The notes under the pieces were generated by a model that worked only from the letters and a program-made list of their open reading frames with translations, made no database searches and was not told the DNA's origin. DNA of 64,000 bases from an uncultured bacterium (GTDB taxonomy: Bacteria; Elusimicrobiota; Elusimicrobia; Elusimicrobiales; Elusimicrobiaceae). A program made the translations under genes and the position numbers. Shown piece after piece: positions 7,787 through 16,416 of this stretch; positions within the stretch are counted from its first letter, which is position 1, and every line of letters starts with the position of its first letter. The DNA is taken from assembly GCA_949294095.1 (NCBI GenBank), contig CASFFZ010000001.1, forward strand, positions 248,001 to 312,000, read 5' to 3'.

Positions 7787-10012
7787 TTAGTGGGCGGAAG
7801 TGGTTTTGGAAAGCAGCGCTTCAAACTGGGCCGCCGGCAGCGGGCGCGAGAAGAAATACCCTTGCGCCAAATCGCACCCGGTATGGCGCAGGAAATCGGC
7901 CTGTTCGCCGGTTTCCACGCCTTCGGCCACTACCTGTATGCCAAGCGATTTAATCATCGCCACGGCGCCTTCAATGACCTGGTGGGCATGGGGATTATTT
8001 TCAAATCCGCTTAAAAATTCCTTATCCAATTTGATGCTGTCAAACTGCAGGCTTTTCAGCACATTCAGCGAAGAGTAGCCGGAGCCGAAATCATCCATTG
8101 CCACCGAAAAGCCCAGCCGGTGCAGCCGGTTAATGACGTTCTGCGCCCGTTCCAAATTATTAAAAATCACGCTTTCGGTCAGTTCCACTTCAATCATTTC
8201 GTGGGGCACGTCGTATTTGTCCACCACGCGCAGCATCTGCGGGATGTAGCGCGTATCGTTTAAATGCAGGCGCGAAAAATTGACCGCCACCGGCACCCGG
8301 TTCAGCCCTTTCACTTTCCACGCCGCCAGCAGCCGGGCCACTTCTTCCAAGATAAACATATCCAGCCGCAGGATAAATCCGTTCTTCTCAAAAATGGGGA
8401 TAAAATCATCCGGTTTTACGAGTCCCTGCTCGGCCTGGTTCCAACGCACCAGCGCTTCCGCACCGCGCATTTGACCGGTGGCGAAGTCGCACTTGGGCTG
8501 GAGATAAACGGAAAAATCGCCGTGATCCAAGGCGGCTTCCATCGTGTTTTCAATTTGTTTTTCCGCCACAATCCGTTTGCGGTCGGCCTCGTCGTAGAAC
8601 TGGCATTTGTCAAACGACATTTTCTTGGCGTTTTCCAATGCCAGGTGGGCGCGGTCTAACATAATATAGAAAGGAATGTCTTCCGTTACTTCATACACGC
8701 CAAAAGCCACGTCAATCATCAGGCAGGAGTCTTCCACCGTGCAGTCCCGCCGCAGCTGGGTGGCCAGCGCATGAATACGCGAGCGGAAAGATTTGCGGTC
8801 GGTATATTTTAACAGCAGGATAAAGTTATCCGCCGTGGAGCGGCAGAAACATTCTTCCGGGCTGATATTTTCGCGCAGCACGCGCGCCACCCGCTGAAGC
8901 ACTTGGTTGCCCCGCTCGTACCCGTGCAAATCGTTGATGACTTTAAATTTATTGATGTCAAAAATCACAAGGGCCGCTTTGCCGTTTAAGCCGGCCAGTT
9001 TTTCCGGGAATTGCTCGCACATGCGGTTAAAGTTGTCCGCCCCCGTCAGCTGGTCTACAAAGGCCGTGGCAAACAATTGGCGGTTGCTGTACGTGCGCAT
9101 ATGAATGGTGTAAAAAATAAGCGCGCAAAAAATAACAAAAATGGAAAGAAATAAAATTAACGACAAGTACGTCAGCTGGCGCGCCTGATGCTCCACATAG
9201 GTTGTAGGCAGGGCCGACACCATATACCAATCATTAATCTGAAGCGGAATAAAATGCAGGAATCGGTGTCCGTTCGGCCCGCGAAACCCCACCATAAAGT
9301 GTTTCCCGTCCTGCACGGCCTGGCGCAGGGCGGCGGGGGTCATTTCCCCGTCAAAATCCACGGCGGCAAGTTCCTCAAATGCATTGGAAAACCGGGGGAA
9401 GCGATACCCCAGCACCGGTTTGCCGCTGCGCTCAATCACCAGAGAATACCCTTTGTTGCCCATAGCCGAAAGCGCCAACAGCGGCCGGTAGCGCCCCGGA
9501 TCCTGCAGGGCAAACAACGCCCCCACCGGGCGGCCTTGTTTTTTGAGCAATACGGCCTGCACCAACACGTCTTTGCCGTCGGCCGGATCGGCTTGGCGCA
9601 CAGACAGGTAATTCCCCTCCTCCAATGTCCGGGCCAATACGTCTGTAATAAAAACGGGGCTAAAAGAACGTTCGGAAGACAAAAAGACGTCTCCCTTCTC
9701 CGTAATCACCCCCAGCAATTTAAAATAATTATGCCGCGTCTGCCGGCGCAAAAATTCGGTTAGGTTGACGGAATCCCCCCACGGATACGTGTCCTCCACC
9801 GTGATGGCGATGGATTCCAATACTTGCTGGTCGTTTTGAACGAGGCGGTTGAAGTCGGAAGCGGCTTCTTCGCTGGCGGCCGCCACGTGGGATTTTACGT
9901 CCCGCTCCAGAATGCCGCTTACTTGCTGCCAATACAACAGCACGCCTGCGGTGATGACCGCCGCCGCGACCATAAAAAATACAATAAAGAAGCGAAAGGA
10001 AATGCGCTGCAT
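7787..10012 (-). CDS. Membrane-bound EAL phosphodiesterase with sensor domain and degenerate GGDEF
   Basis: The 741-residue protein has TM helices near residues 8-28 and 283-305 bracketing a periplasmic sensor (dCACHE-like), then a GGDEF domain (about 325-475) and an EAL domain (about 490-735). The GGDEF site reads STADN, so cyclase activity is probably lost. The EAL site is intact: AEALVRW, VNFS, ELTES, MDDFGSGYS, KLDKEF, VAEGVET and AQGYFFSRP carry the metal and catalytic residues. The expected role is c-di-GMP breakdown in response to a periplasmic signal, with the GGDEF part perhaps a regulator. c-di-GMP often controls pili, and this window holds pilin genes, but no direct link is visible. 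Confidence 0.9.
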   Translation of the reverse strand: MQRISFRFFIVFFMVAAAVITAGVLLYWQQVSGILERDVKSHVAAASEEAASDFNRLVQNDQQVLESIAITVEDTYPWGDSVNLTEFLRRQTRHNYFKLLGVITEKGDVFLSSERSFSPVFITDVLARTLEEGNYLSVRQADPADGKDVLVQAVLLKKQGRPVGALFALQDPGRYRPLLALSAMGNKGYSLVIERSGKPVLGYRFPRFSNAFEELAAVDFDGEMTPAALRQAVQDGKHFMVGFRGPNGHRFLHFIPLQINDWYMVSALPTTYVEHQARQLTYLSLILFLSIFVIFCALIFYTIHMRTYSNRQLFATAFVDQLTGADNFNRMCEQFPEKLAGLNGKAALVIFDINKFKVINDLHGYERGNQVLQRVARVLRENISPEECFCRSTADNFILLLKYTDRKSFRSRIHALATQLRRDCTVEDSCLMIDVAFGVYEVTEDIPFYIMLDRAHLALENAKKMSFDKCQFYDEADRKRIVAEKQIENTMEAALDHGDFSVYLQPKCDFATGQMRGAEALVRWNQAEQGLVKPDDFIPIFEKNGFILRLDMFILEEVARLLAAWKVKGLNRVPVAVNFSRLHLNDTRYIPQMLRVVDKYDVPHEMIEVELTESVIFNNLERAQNVINRLHRLGFSVAMDDFGSGYSSLNVLKSLQFDSIKLDKEFLSGFENNPHAHQVIEGAVAMIKSLGIQVVAEGVETGEQADFLRHTGCDLAQGYFFSRPLPAAQFEALLSKTTSAH

Positions 10013-10200
10013 CCGTTTGTCCCCCGGTGCGCGCCCCGGCAGGGGCCCGCCGCGTAACTATTATAGCATTTATCCGTTTAAAACCCGCCTGCCAAAATAG
10101 CCGTTTTCCCCCCGGAAAGGCCGCCTGATCGCTTGGCTTTGGCAGCGGCGCCGCCCAAACAAAAAAGGAAAATAATATAATGTAGCAGGAGGAAATCTTT

Positions 10201-11133
10201 ATGAAAACAGCTCTGCTGGTGCCTGTATATAATGAACAGGAAGTATTGCCTTTATTTTGGGATGCGGTGCAGCAAGTCCTTAAACAGCTGCCGCAGGAAA
10301 GCTTTGAATATGTGTTTGTAAACGACGGCAGCAGCGACGGAACGGCCGAGCTGCTTAAAGCGTGGGCCCGGCAAAATCCTGCCGTGAAAGTGATTTCGCT
10401 CTCGCGCAATTTCGGCAAAGAAGCCGCCCTGACGGCCGGCCTTGTGCAGGCGGCAAAGGCAGACGCCGTTATTATCCTGGATGCAGACCTGCAAGATCCC
10501 CCGGAGTTAATTATTCCGTTTCTGCAAAAATACAAAGAAGGGTTTGACGTGGTGTACGGCCAACGCTGCGACAGAAGCCAAGATTCGTTTTTAAAACGTT
10601 TTACCGCCGGGTGCTTTTACAAATGCTACAACGCCATTTCCACGCGGCCGCTGCCCGCCAACGCCGGGGACTGCCGTTTATTAAGCCGCCGCGCCGCCCA
10701 GGCGGTGCTTGCGCTGCCGGAGCGGGAACGGTTTATGAAAGGCCTGTTTAATTGGGTGGGATTTCCAACGGCGGCCATTCCGTTTAAACGCCAAGCACGC
10801 AAAGCCGGGCAAACCAAGTGGAATTACTGGCGGCTGTGGAATTTTGCGTTGGAAGGGCTGACCGCCTCCAGCACGGTGCCGCTTCGGCTGTGGACGTACT
10901 TCGGTTTTAGCGTCTCCGGATTTGCGTTTTTGTATGCGTTGTGGATTGCATTTCAAAAAATAGCATACGGCAACCCCGTCAGCGGGTATGCTTCGCTGAT
11001 GGTGGCTATATTGTTTTTCAGCGGCGTACAGCTTATTTCGCTGGGCATCATCGGCGAGTATTTGGGCCGTATTTTTATAGAAGCCAAACAGCGCCCGCTG
11101 TATATAATAGACGAAAAAATAAACTGCGATTAA
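10201..11133 (+). CDS. Family 2 glycosyltransferase, GtrB/ArnC/dolichol-phosphate-mannose-synthase-like
   Basis: The 310-residue protein has a GT-A fold with VPVYNEQE at the start, NDGSSDGT and the metal-binding DADLQDPPE near residues 97-105. Two C-terminal TM helices (about 228-252 and 265-290) anchor it in the membrane. Such enzymes move a sugar from a nucleotide sugar to undecaprenyl phosphate for surface polysaccharide or lipid A modification. TATAAT followed at once by AGGAGG precedes the ATG at 10201. The flippase or final transferase usually paired with GtrB is not adjacent. Confidence 0.88.
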   Translation: MKTALLVPVYNEQEVLPLFWDAVQQVLKQLPQESFEYVFVNDGSSDGTAELLKAWARQNPAVKVISLSRNFGKEAALTAGLVQAAKADAVIILDADLQDPPELIIPFLQKYKEGFDVVYGQRCDRSQDSFLKRFTAGCFYKCYNAISTRPLPANAGDCRLLSRRAAQAVLALPERERFMKGLFNWVGFPTAAIPFKRQARKAGQTKWNYWRLWNFALEGLTASSTVPLRLWTYFGFSVSGFAFLYALWIAFQKIAYGNPVSGYASLMVAILFFSGVQLISLGIIGEYLGRIFIEAKQRPLYIIDEKINCD

Positions 11134-11140
11134 CCGTTCA

Positions 11141-11168
11141 AAAAAGCCGCCCCGAAAGGCGGCTTTTT
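11141..11168. terminator. Bidirectional terminator between convergent genes
   Basis: AAAAAGCCGCC and GGCGGCTTTTT arms around CCGAAA serve both the glycosyltransferase (+) and the unknown gene (-). Confidence 0.9.
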
Positions 11169-11189
11169 GGGTGCCAAACTTAATTTCAA

Positions 11190-11717
11190 TTAAGAATGCC
11201 CCGGCTTAGAAGAAGCCTGCGTTTCCTGCTCGCGGAACAGCCCCAGCGTTTGCTGGGAATAAGCAAAAAACGGATAAAAATTATTTTCCGGATTGCGCAA
11301 ATTTACTTCGGGCAATTCCGTATAGAACAATTTTTCCTTAGACACGGCAAACAGCCGCACCATTTGCGGCGAAGAAGGCGGAGGCAATTCGCCCCCCGCG
11401 GCCACCGCCGTCATTTCCCCGGTCAGTTTGCTGGCGTGCGCCAACATCCGCGCGGCCGTTTCCTGCAGGGCTTCGTGCCCGTGCCCGCCGATGATGCCGC
11501 CCAAACCGCTTTTGCTGTTGTTTTCAAAATACAGGCTGCTGTCCCCCAACGAATTGGTGGCTAAAAACAAATGCTTTACCTCATTTCCGTCCTGCATCGC
11601 CATTTCAATGCCGGCCACGGAAATTTTATCCGGCCCGATTTCAATAACGCCCTTGCGGTTTTCCAGATTTTTAACGTCCAGCCAAAAATTTCGCATATTT
11701 ACGTACGCTTGTTTCAT
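11190..11717 (-). CDS. Hypothetical protein, 175 residues
   Basis: Not recognised. It is probably soluble and cytoplasmic: no signal peptide and no TM helix. A Gly/His-rich loop, SGLGGIIGGHGHEAL (about residues 69-83), is followed by a helical region and a C-terminal part rich in aromatic residues. It has its own start with AGGGGGAGTT before ATG at 11717 and shares the bidirectional terminator with the glycosyltransferase gene. Nothing in the context gives its role. Confidence 0.7.
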   Translation of the reverse strand: MKQAYVNMRNFWLDVKNLENRKGVIEIGPDKISVAGIEMAMQDGNEVKHLFLATNSLGDSSLYFENNSKSGLGGIIGGHGHEALQETAARMLAHASKLTGEMTAVAAGGELPPPSSPQMVRLFAVSKEKLFYTELPEVNLRNPENNFYPFFAYSQQTLGLFREQETQASSKPGHS

Positions 11718-11831
11718 AACTCCCCCTTTGGTTATATACTATACCATTTTGCTCTTTCTTTGGCGCAGCGACAAAGCGATTAGACGGCGGCACTTTTTTG
11801 GGGTATAATAAAAGAAAAGCAGGAGGCACCT

Positions 11832-13040
11832 ATGACCCGTAAAGGAAGAGCTGTAATTTTGATGATGGATTCGTTTGGAATCGGAGGCGCCGAAGACGCC
11901 GCCAAATTTGGCGACGCCGGGGCTGACACGCTGGGGCACATCGCCGCCGCGCGCGGCGGGCTGAACGTGCCGAATTTGGCGGCGCTGGGCCTTTTTAAAG
12001 CGGCCGAAGCTTCCACGGGCAAAGCTCCCGCGGCGGGCGCGCAAACCAAAGCGTCCGTTTCGCTCCCTTCCAAATACGGTTTTATGCGCGAAATCAGCCA
12101 CGGCAAAGACACTTCTTCCGGCCATTGGGAAATGGCGGGATCCCCGGTACAGTTTGAGTGGGGCTATTTTAAGCCGGACTATCCTTCCTTCCCGCCGGAA
12201 CTGATTGAAAAAATCTGCGCCGAAGCCGGCCTGCCCGGCATTCTGGGTGACAAGGCCGCCTCCGGCACCGCCATTATTGAAGAACTGGGCGAAGAACATA
12301 TTAAAACCGGCAAACCCATTTGCTACACGTCGGCGGACAGCGTCTTCCAGATCGCCGCGCACGAAAAGCATTTCGGCTTGGAGCGGCTGTATAAGGTATG
12401 CGAAATTGCTTTCAAACACGTGGCGCCCTACAACATTGCCCGCGTGATTGCCCGCCCGTTTGAAGGTGAAAAGAAAGGCGAATTTAAACGCACCAAAAAC
12501 CGCCACGACTATTCCGTCAAACCGCCGATGATTACCGTGTTGGACGAAATAAAAAACGCGGGCGGGGAAGTGATTTCCGTCGGGAAAATATCCGATATTT
12601 TCGCCAAGCAGGGCATTACCCAAGCGGTAAAAGCATCCGGCCTGGAAGAACTGTGGGACGTTACCCTCGCGCAAGCCAAAGCGGCGCCGGACTTCAGCCT
12701 CGTGTTTACGAACTTTGTGGATTTTGATATGACGTGGGGCCACCGCCGCGACGCGGAAGGCTACGCCAAAGGCTTGGAATACTTTGACACCCGCCTGCCC
12801 GAACTGGCCGCGCAAATGCAGCCGGGGGATGTGGCGTTTATCACGGCCGACCACGGCTGCGACCCTACCTACAAAGGCACCGACCACACCCGCGAGCATG
12901 TGCCGGTGATTATGTTTGGCCCGGAGGTAAAGCCGCAGTTTATCGGCGGGCGCGACACCTATGCCGACTTGGGCCAAACCCTGGCGGATTATTTCAAACT
13001 GCCGCCGCTTCGGTTTGGAAAAAGTTTTTTAAACGACTAA
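11832..13040 (+). CDS. deoB: Phosphopentomutase
   Basis: The 402-residue protein has the alkaline-phosphatase-superfamily layout of Deo[13 protein letters not shown] with the first metal Asp at the N-terminus, DTSSGHWEM with the phosphorylated Thr, and the C-terminal [20 protein letters not shown] metal site. It interconverts ribose-1-phosphate and ribose-5-phosphate (or the deoxy forms), feeding nucleoside-derived pentose into central metabolism. TATAAT about 25 nt upstream and GCAGGAGG at the SD position mark the start. It is monocistronic, with a terminator after it. Confidence 0.96.
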   Translation: MTRKGRAVILMMDSFGIGGAEDAAKFGDAGADTLGHIAAARGGLNVPNLAALGLFKAAEASTGKAPAAGAQTKASVSLPSKYGFMREISHGKDTSSGHWEMAGSPVQFEWGYFKPDYPSFPPELIEKICAEAGLPGILGDKAASGTAIIEELGEEHIKTGKPICYTSADSVFQIAAHEKHFGLERLYKVCEIAFKHVAPYNIARVIARPFEGEKKGEFKRTKNRHDYSVKPPMITVLDEIKNAGGEVISVGKISDIFAKQGITQAVKASGLEELWDVTLAQAKAAPDFSLVFTNFVDFDMTWGHRRDAEGYAKGLEYFDTRLPELAAQMQPGDVAFITADHGCDPTYKGTDHTREHVPVIMFGPEVKPQFIGGRDTYADLGQTLADYFKLPPLRFGKSFLND

Positions 13041-13044
13041 TTAC

Positions 13045-13071
13045 AAAACCCCGGGTTTCCCCGGGGTTTTT
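13045..13071 (+). terminator. Terminator of deoB
   Basis: AAAACCCCGGG and CCCGGGGTTTTT arms with a three-nt loop. Confidence 0.9.
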
Positions 13072-13087
13072 GATGTATGCTTTAGCG

Positions 13088-14149
13088 TTAGGAGCGAAGG
13101 ACTGCAATACTTTGCAGGCCGCTTTTCATTACCCATTTTCGCAAAAACGGCCGGTACATAAACGGACATTTAAACAGCTTACTCCACAATTTTAGCCGCA
13201 GGCGCAACGTGCTGCGCGCGTAGCGGCGGTGTTCCGCCCGGCCGGGTGTTTGCTCAAAAGAATCCGCCAGCCGGCGGGCGCTTTCAAACGCGCTGGAAAT
13301 GCCTTCCAAACTGCTGGGGCTGATAAAGCCGGCGGACTCGCCAATTAAAAATACGCCGTTTCCGTCCAGGCAAAATTCTTTCCACCCCGCCGGACGCAAC
13401 ACGCGGCACGCTTCCGTTTTAAGCGGGTTTGCGAACTGAAGGCCCAGCCGCTCCAGTTTCTTTTTTTGCCGCTCAAAGCGCGCCCGGCTTCCCTGCACGG
13501 GATAGGCGCCGCCAAAAATAAAATATCCGTCCTTGGAAACAGACCACGCGTAGCAGTCCGTTTCCGCCGGGTCAAAAATACAGGAATAAAAAGGACTTTT
13601 GTGCGTATCCACAAACCATTGCTGTACGGCCGTGTAGCTGCGGATAACGTGCCGGGGGAAAAACGTCCGCCGGACAAACGAGTCGGCCCCGTCCGCCCCC
13701 ACCAGGCGCCGCCCGCGGGCCGTGTGCAGGCTGCCGTTTTGCCGAAACGTTACCGAAAAAGAGCCGTCTGCTTCCTGCGCGGCGCGCACCACTTGCGCGC
13801 CCGATTGCACGGATACGCTGTTTGGAATTAACGAAATCAGCCACCGGTCAAAACGGTGGCGGTTCATATTGATGTAGAAACGCGGATAGTGGCGGCAGAG
13901 CCCGCTGGCCAAGTCAATCGTGCGCACGGAAAAGAGCTGCGGGTCTACCAAAACGGATTTGGGAAGCGTCAAATCAAACCGCGCCAACGCCTTTTGCGCG
14001 TCCGGCGCCAGCAGGCCGCCGCAGGGTTTTGAAAAACTGTCCGAAGCGTCTGTTTTTTTATCCAAACAAAGCACTTTTTGCTTGCCGGAAAGGAGCCGGG
14101 CCAACGTACTGCCCGCCGGGCCCAGCCCGATAATAATAACGTCAAACAT
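13088..14149 (-). CDS. CbrA-like FAD-dependent oxidoreductase (geranylgeranyl reductase family)
   Basis: The protein starts MFDVIIIGLGPAGSTLARLL, a Rossmann FAD-binding GxGxxG, and continues with SFSKPCGGLLAPDAQKAL, YINMNRHRFDRWL and VGADGADSFVRR. The order and wording closely follow E. coli CbrA as I recall it. The 353-residue size also fits. CbrA belongs to the geranylgeranyl-reductase-like flavoproteins and has been tied to colicin M tolerance; its true substrate, perhaps a polyprenyl lipid, is not settled. I chose ATG 14149 (GGGAGAAGCT ahead of it) over the in-frame ATG at 14179, which abuts the nadE stop. It is read together with nadE. Confidence 0.82.
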   Translation of the reverse strand: MFDVIIIGLGPAGSTLARLLSGKQKVLCLDKKTDASDSFSKPCGGLLAPDAQKALARFDLTLPKSVLVDPQLFSVRTIDLASGLCRHYPRFYINMNRHRFDRWLISLIPNSVSVQSGAQVVRAAQEADGSFSVTFRQNGSLHTARGRRLVGADGADSFVRRTFFPRHVIRSYTAVQQWFVDTHKSPFYSCIFDPAETDCYAWSVSKDGYFIFGGAYPVQGSRARFERQKKKLERLGLQFANPLKTEACRVLRPAGWKEFCLDGNGVFLIGESAGFISPSSLEGISSAFESARRLADSFEQTPGRAEHRRYARSTLRLRLKLWSKLFKCPFMYRPFLRKWVMKSGLQSIAVLRS

Positions 14150-14180
14150 AGCTTCTCCCGCTTGCGTGGCCGGCGCCATT

Positions 14181-16112
14181 TCAGCGCAGGCGTTCGGCTT
14201 CCGCCAGCCAGGCCTGTACGCTGGCGTCGCTGGGCATGCGCCAGTCGCCCCGCGGCGAAAGCGCCACCGACCCTACCTTCGGCCCGTCCGGCAGGCAGGA
14301 GCGTTTAAATTGTTGGGCAAAGAAGCGCTTTAAAAACACCTGCAGCCATTTTTTGATAACGGCCGGCGTAAACTTTTTATCAAACGCGTGCTTGGCCAAG
14401 AAATAAATTTTTGCCGGGCCAAAGCCGTACCGCAGGAAATAATACAAAAAGAAATCATGCAGTTCATACGGGCCGACCAGATCTTCCGTCTTTTGGGCGA
14501 TATGGCCTTTGGCGGTGGCGGGCAGCAGCTCGGGGCTGATGGGCGTAGCCACAATATCGTTTAATACGGCCTGCGTTTTTTTGCCCGTTTCGTGCTGCGC
14601 CGCCCACAACACCAGCGACCGCACCAGCGTTTTGGGCACGCCCGCGTTTACCCCATACATGGACATATGATCCCCGTTATACGTGGCCCAGCCCAGCGCC
14701 AGTTCGGACAAATCCCCCGTCCCCACCACAATTCCACCTGTTTGGTTGGCGATATCCATCAGCACCTGGGTGCGTTCGCGCGCTTGGGTGTTTTCGTAGG
14801 TAACGTCTTTGGTTTTGGGGTTATGGCCGATATCCGAAAAATGTTGTTCGCACGCTTTTTGAATGTTTACTTCCCGAATGGTAACGCCCAGATTTTTCAT
14901 TAAAGCCAAGGCGTTTTGGTAGGTGCGGTCGGTCGTGCCGAAGCCGGGCATGGTAACGCCGATAATTTTTTTGCGCGGCCAGTCCAGCTTGTCAAACGTT
15001 TGGGCGCATACCAGCAGGGCCAGCGTGGAGTCCAGCCCGCCCGAAATGCCCACTACCGCCGTTTGGGCGTGCGCCGCGGCAAGGCGCGTGGCCAGCCCCG
15101 TTACCTGAATGTTAAAAATTTCCTGGCAGTTCTCGTTCAACGCGCTTCCTTTGGGCACAAACGGCAACGCGGAAACCGGGCGGGACAAAGATAATACCGG
15201 CGCCGGCGCCATTCCCGTTTCCACCCGTTCATACGGCTCGGCCGCTTCGTAGGCGGCATCGGCGCGGAACGTGGTGTTTACCGCGCGCTCGGCGCGCAGG
15301 CGCTCCACGTCTATTTCCGCACTTACCAGCTGCGCTTGGGTGGAAAACCGTTCCGAGAAAGCCAGCGGCGTGCCGTTTTCGTAAATCAGCGCATTGCCCC
15401 CGAATACGACGTCGGTCGTTGATTCGCCAAACCCGCACGAAGCATACACGTACCCGCACAGGCACCGGGCCGACTGCTGGGCCACCAACTGGCGCACATA
15501 GGCGTATTTGCCCGTCAGGGCGTTGCTCGCAGACAAGTTAAAAATAACGTCCGCCCCCTGCAGCGCAAGGCGCGAAGAAGGCGGCACCACCGCCCACAAA
15601 TCTTCGCAAATTTCTACGCCGAAATTCATTCCGCCCGCTTCAAACAGCAAATCCGGCCCCGCGGGCACGACCTGCCCGCACAGCTCCACTTCGCCGCCGC
15701 CCCATTCCTGGGCGGAAGCAAACCAGCGCCGTTCATAAAATTCGTTGTAATTGGGCAAGTGCGTTTTGGGCACCACGCCCAAAATTTCGCCGCGGTAGCA
15801 GACCGCCGCCGCGTTTAACAGCACCGTTCCCGCGCGTACGGGAAGCCCCGCCATAAAAACAATGTCCAGGTTTTCCGTCCGCCGCAAAAGCGCCCCCAGC
15901 ACGCGTTCGGCGGCGTCCAGCAGCAAAGGTTTTAAAAACAGATCGCCGCAGGTGTACCCCGTAACCCCCAATTCCGGAAACACCACCGCCCGCACGCCTT
16001 CGCGCACGGCTTGGCGCAGGCAAGTTTCCATTTGCGCGGCGTTATAGGCGGGATCCGCCACTTTTACGGACGGCACCGCCGCCGCCACTTTTACAAAACC
16101 GAAATGGTTCAT
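14181..16112 (-). CDS. nadE: Glutamine-dependent NAD(+) synthetase
   Basis: The protein is 643 residues from ATG 16112, chosen because AAAAGGAG precedes it; the open frame extends further upstream without support. The N-terminal nitrilase-type glutaminase domain has Glu in VVFPELGVTGY, Lys in VPKTHLPNYNEFYE and Cys in GVEICEDLW. The C-terminal synthetase domain has the PP-loop VVGISGGLDSTLAL. The enzyme amidates deamido-NAD with glutamine-derived ammonia passed between the domains. The long two-domain form resembles the Mycobacterium tuberculosis enzyme. It lies upstream of, and probably with, the CbrA-like gene. Confidence 0.95.
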   Translation of the reverse strand: MNHFGFVKVAAAVPSVKVADPAYNAAQMETCLRQAVREGVRAVVFPELGVTGYTCGDLFLKPLLLDAAERVLGALLRRTENLDIVFMAGLPVRAGTVLLNAAAVCYRGEILGVVPKTHLPNYNEFYERRWFASAQEWGGGEVELCGQVVPAGPDLLFEAGGMNFGVEICEDLWAVVPPSSRLALQGADVIFNLSASNALTGKYAYVRQLVAQQSARCLCGYVYASCGFGESTTDVVFGGNALIYENGTPLAFSERFSTQAQLVSAEIDVERLRAERAVNTTFRADAAYEAAEPYERVETGMAPAPVLSLSRPVSALPFVPKGSALNENCQEIFNIQVTGLATRLAAAHAQTAVVGISGGLDSTLALLVCAQTFDKLDWPRKKIIGVTMPGFGTTDRTYQNALALMKNLGVTIREVNIQKACEQHFSDIGHNPKTKDVTYENTQARERTQVLMDIANQTGGIVVGTGDLSELALGWATYNGDHMSMYGVNAGVPKTLVRSLVLWAAQHETGKKTQAVLNDIVATPISPELLPATAKGHIAQKTEDLVGPYELHDFFLYYFLRYGFGPAKIYFLAKHAFDKKFTPAVIKKWLQVFLKRFFAQQFKRSCLPDGPKVGSVALSPRGDWRMPSDASVQAWLAEAERLR

Positions 16113-16165
16113 ACTAAACTCCTTTTGCCGGGAAGTGCTTTCTTTTATTGTATCAATTATCCCGC

Positions 16166-16195
16166 AAAAAAGCCGGGCGCAAGCACCCGGCTTTT
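16166..16195 (-). terminator. Terminator of the copper ATPase gene
   Basis: GCCGGGCGC and GCACCCGGC arms are flanked by A and T runs. It is placed between the leftward copA stop and the nadE start. Confidence 0.85.
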
Positions 16196-16209
16196 GGCGT
16201 TCAGAACGG

Positions 16210-16416
16210 CTAATTGATGGCAACCACTTCGTACCCCGCTTTTTGCACGGCTTGCTTGAGGGTTTCGTCCGTGATTTGCGCATGAGATTCTACCACGGCG
16301 CATTTTTGGCTTAAATCCACTTTGGCCTGTACGCCGGGGATAGAATTAAGCGCCCTTTCCACGCGCCCAGCGCAGTGGGCACATACCATCCCTTCTATAA
16401 TTAATGTTTTTCGCAT
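16210..16416 (-). CDS. Possible internal translation product: free CopZ-like copper chaperone
   Basis: In frame within copA, ATG at 16416 is preceded by AAGGGGAAAACT, a good SD at normal spacing, and gives a 68-residue HMA protein with MRKTLIIEGMVCAHCAGRVE at its start. That is the usual length of a stand-alone CopZ. No stop codon separates it from the ATPase. Either two genes fused by loss of the copA stop, or both products are made. The presence of this SD is seen; its use is inferred. Confidence 0.5.
   Translation of the reverse strand: MRKTLIIEGMVCAHCAGRVERALNSIPGVQAKVDLSQKCAVVESHAQITDETLKQAVQKAGYEVVAIN

Noticed and set aside
11739..12977. Long open frame of 412 codons on the minus strand
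   Set aside because: It lies antisense to deoB, whose catalytic motifs are intact; composition rich in Arg, His and Gly typical of a shadow.
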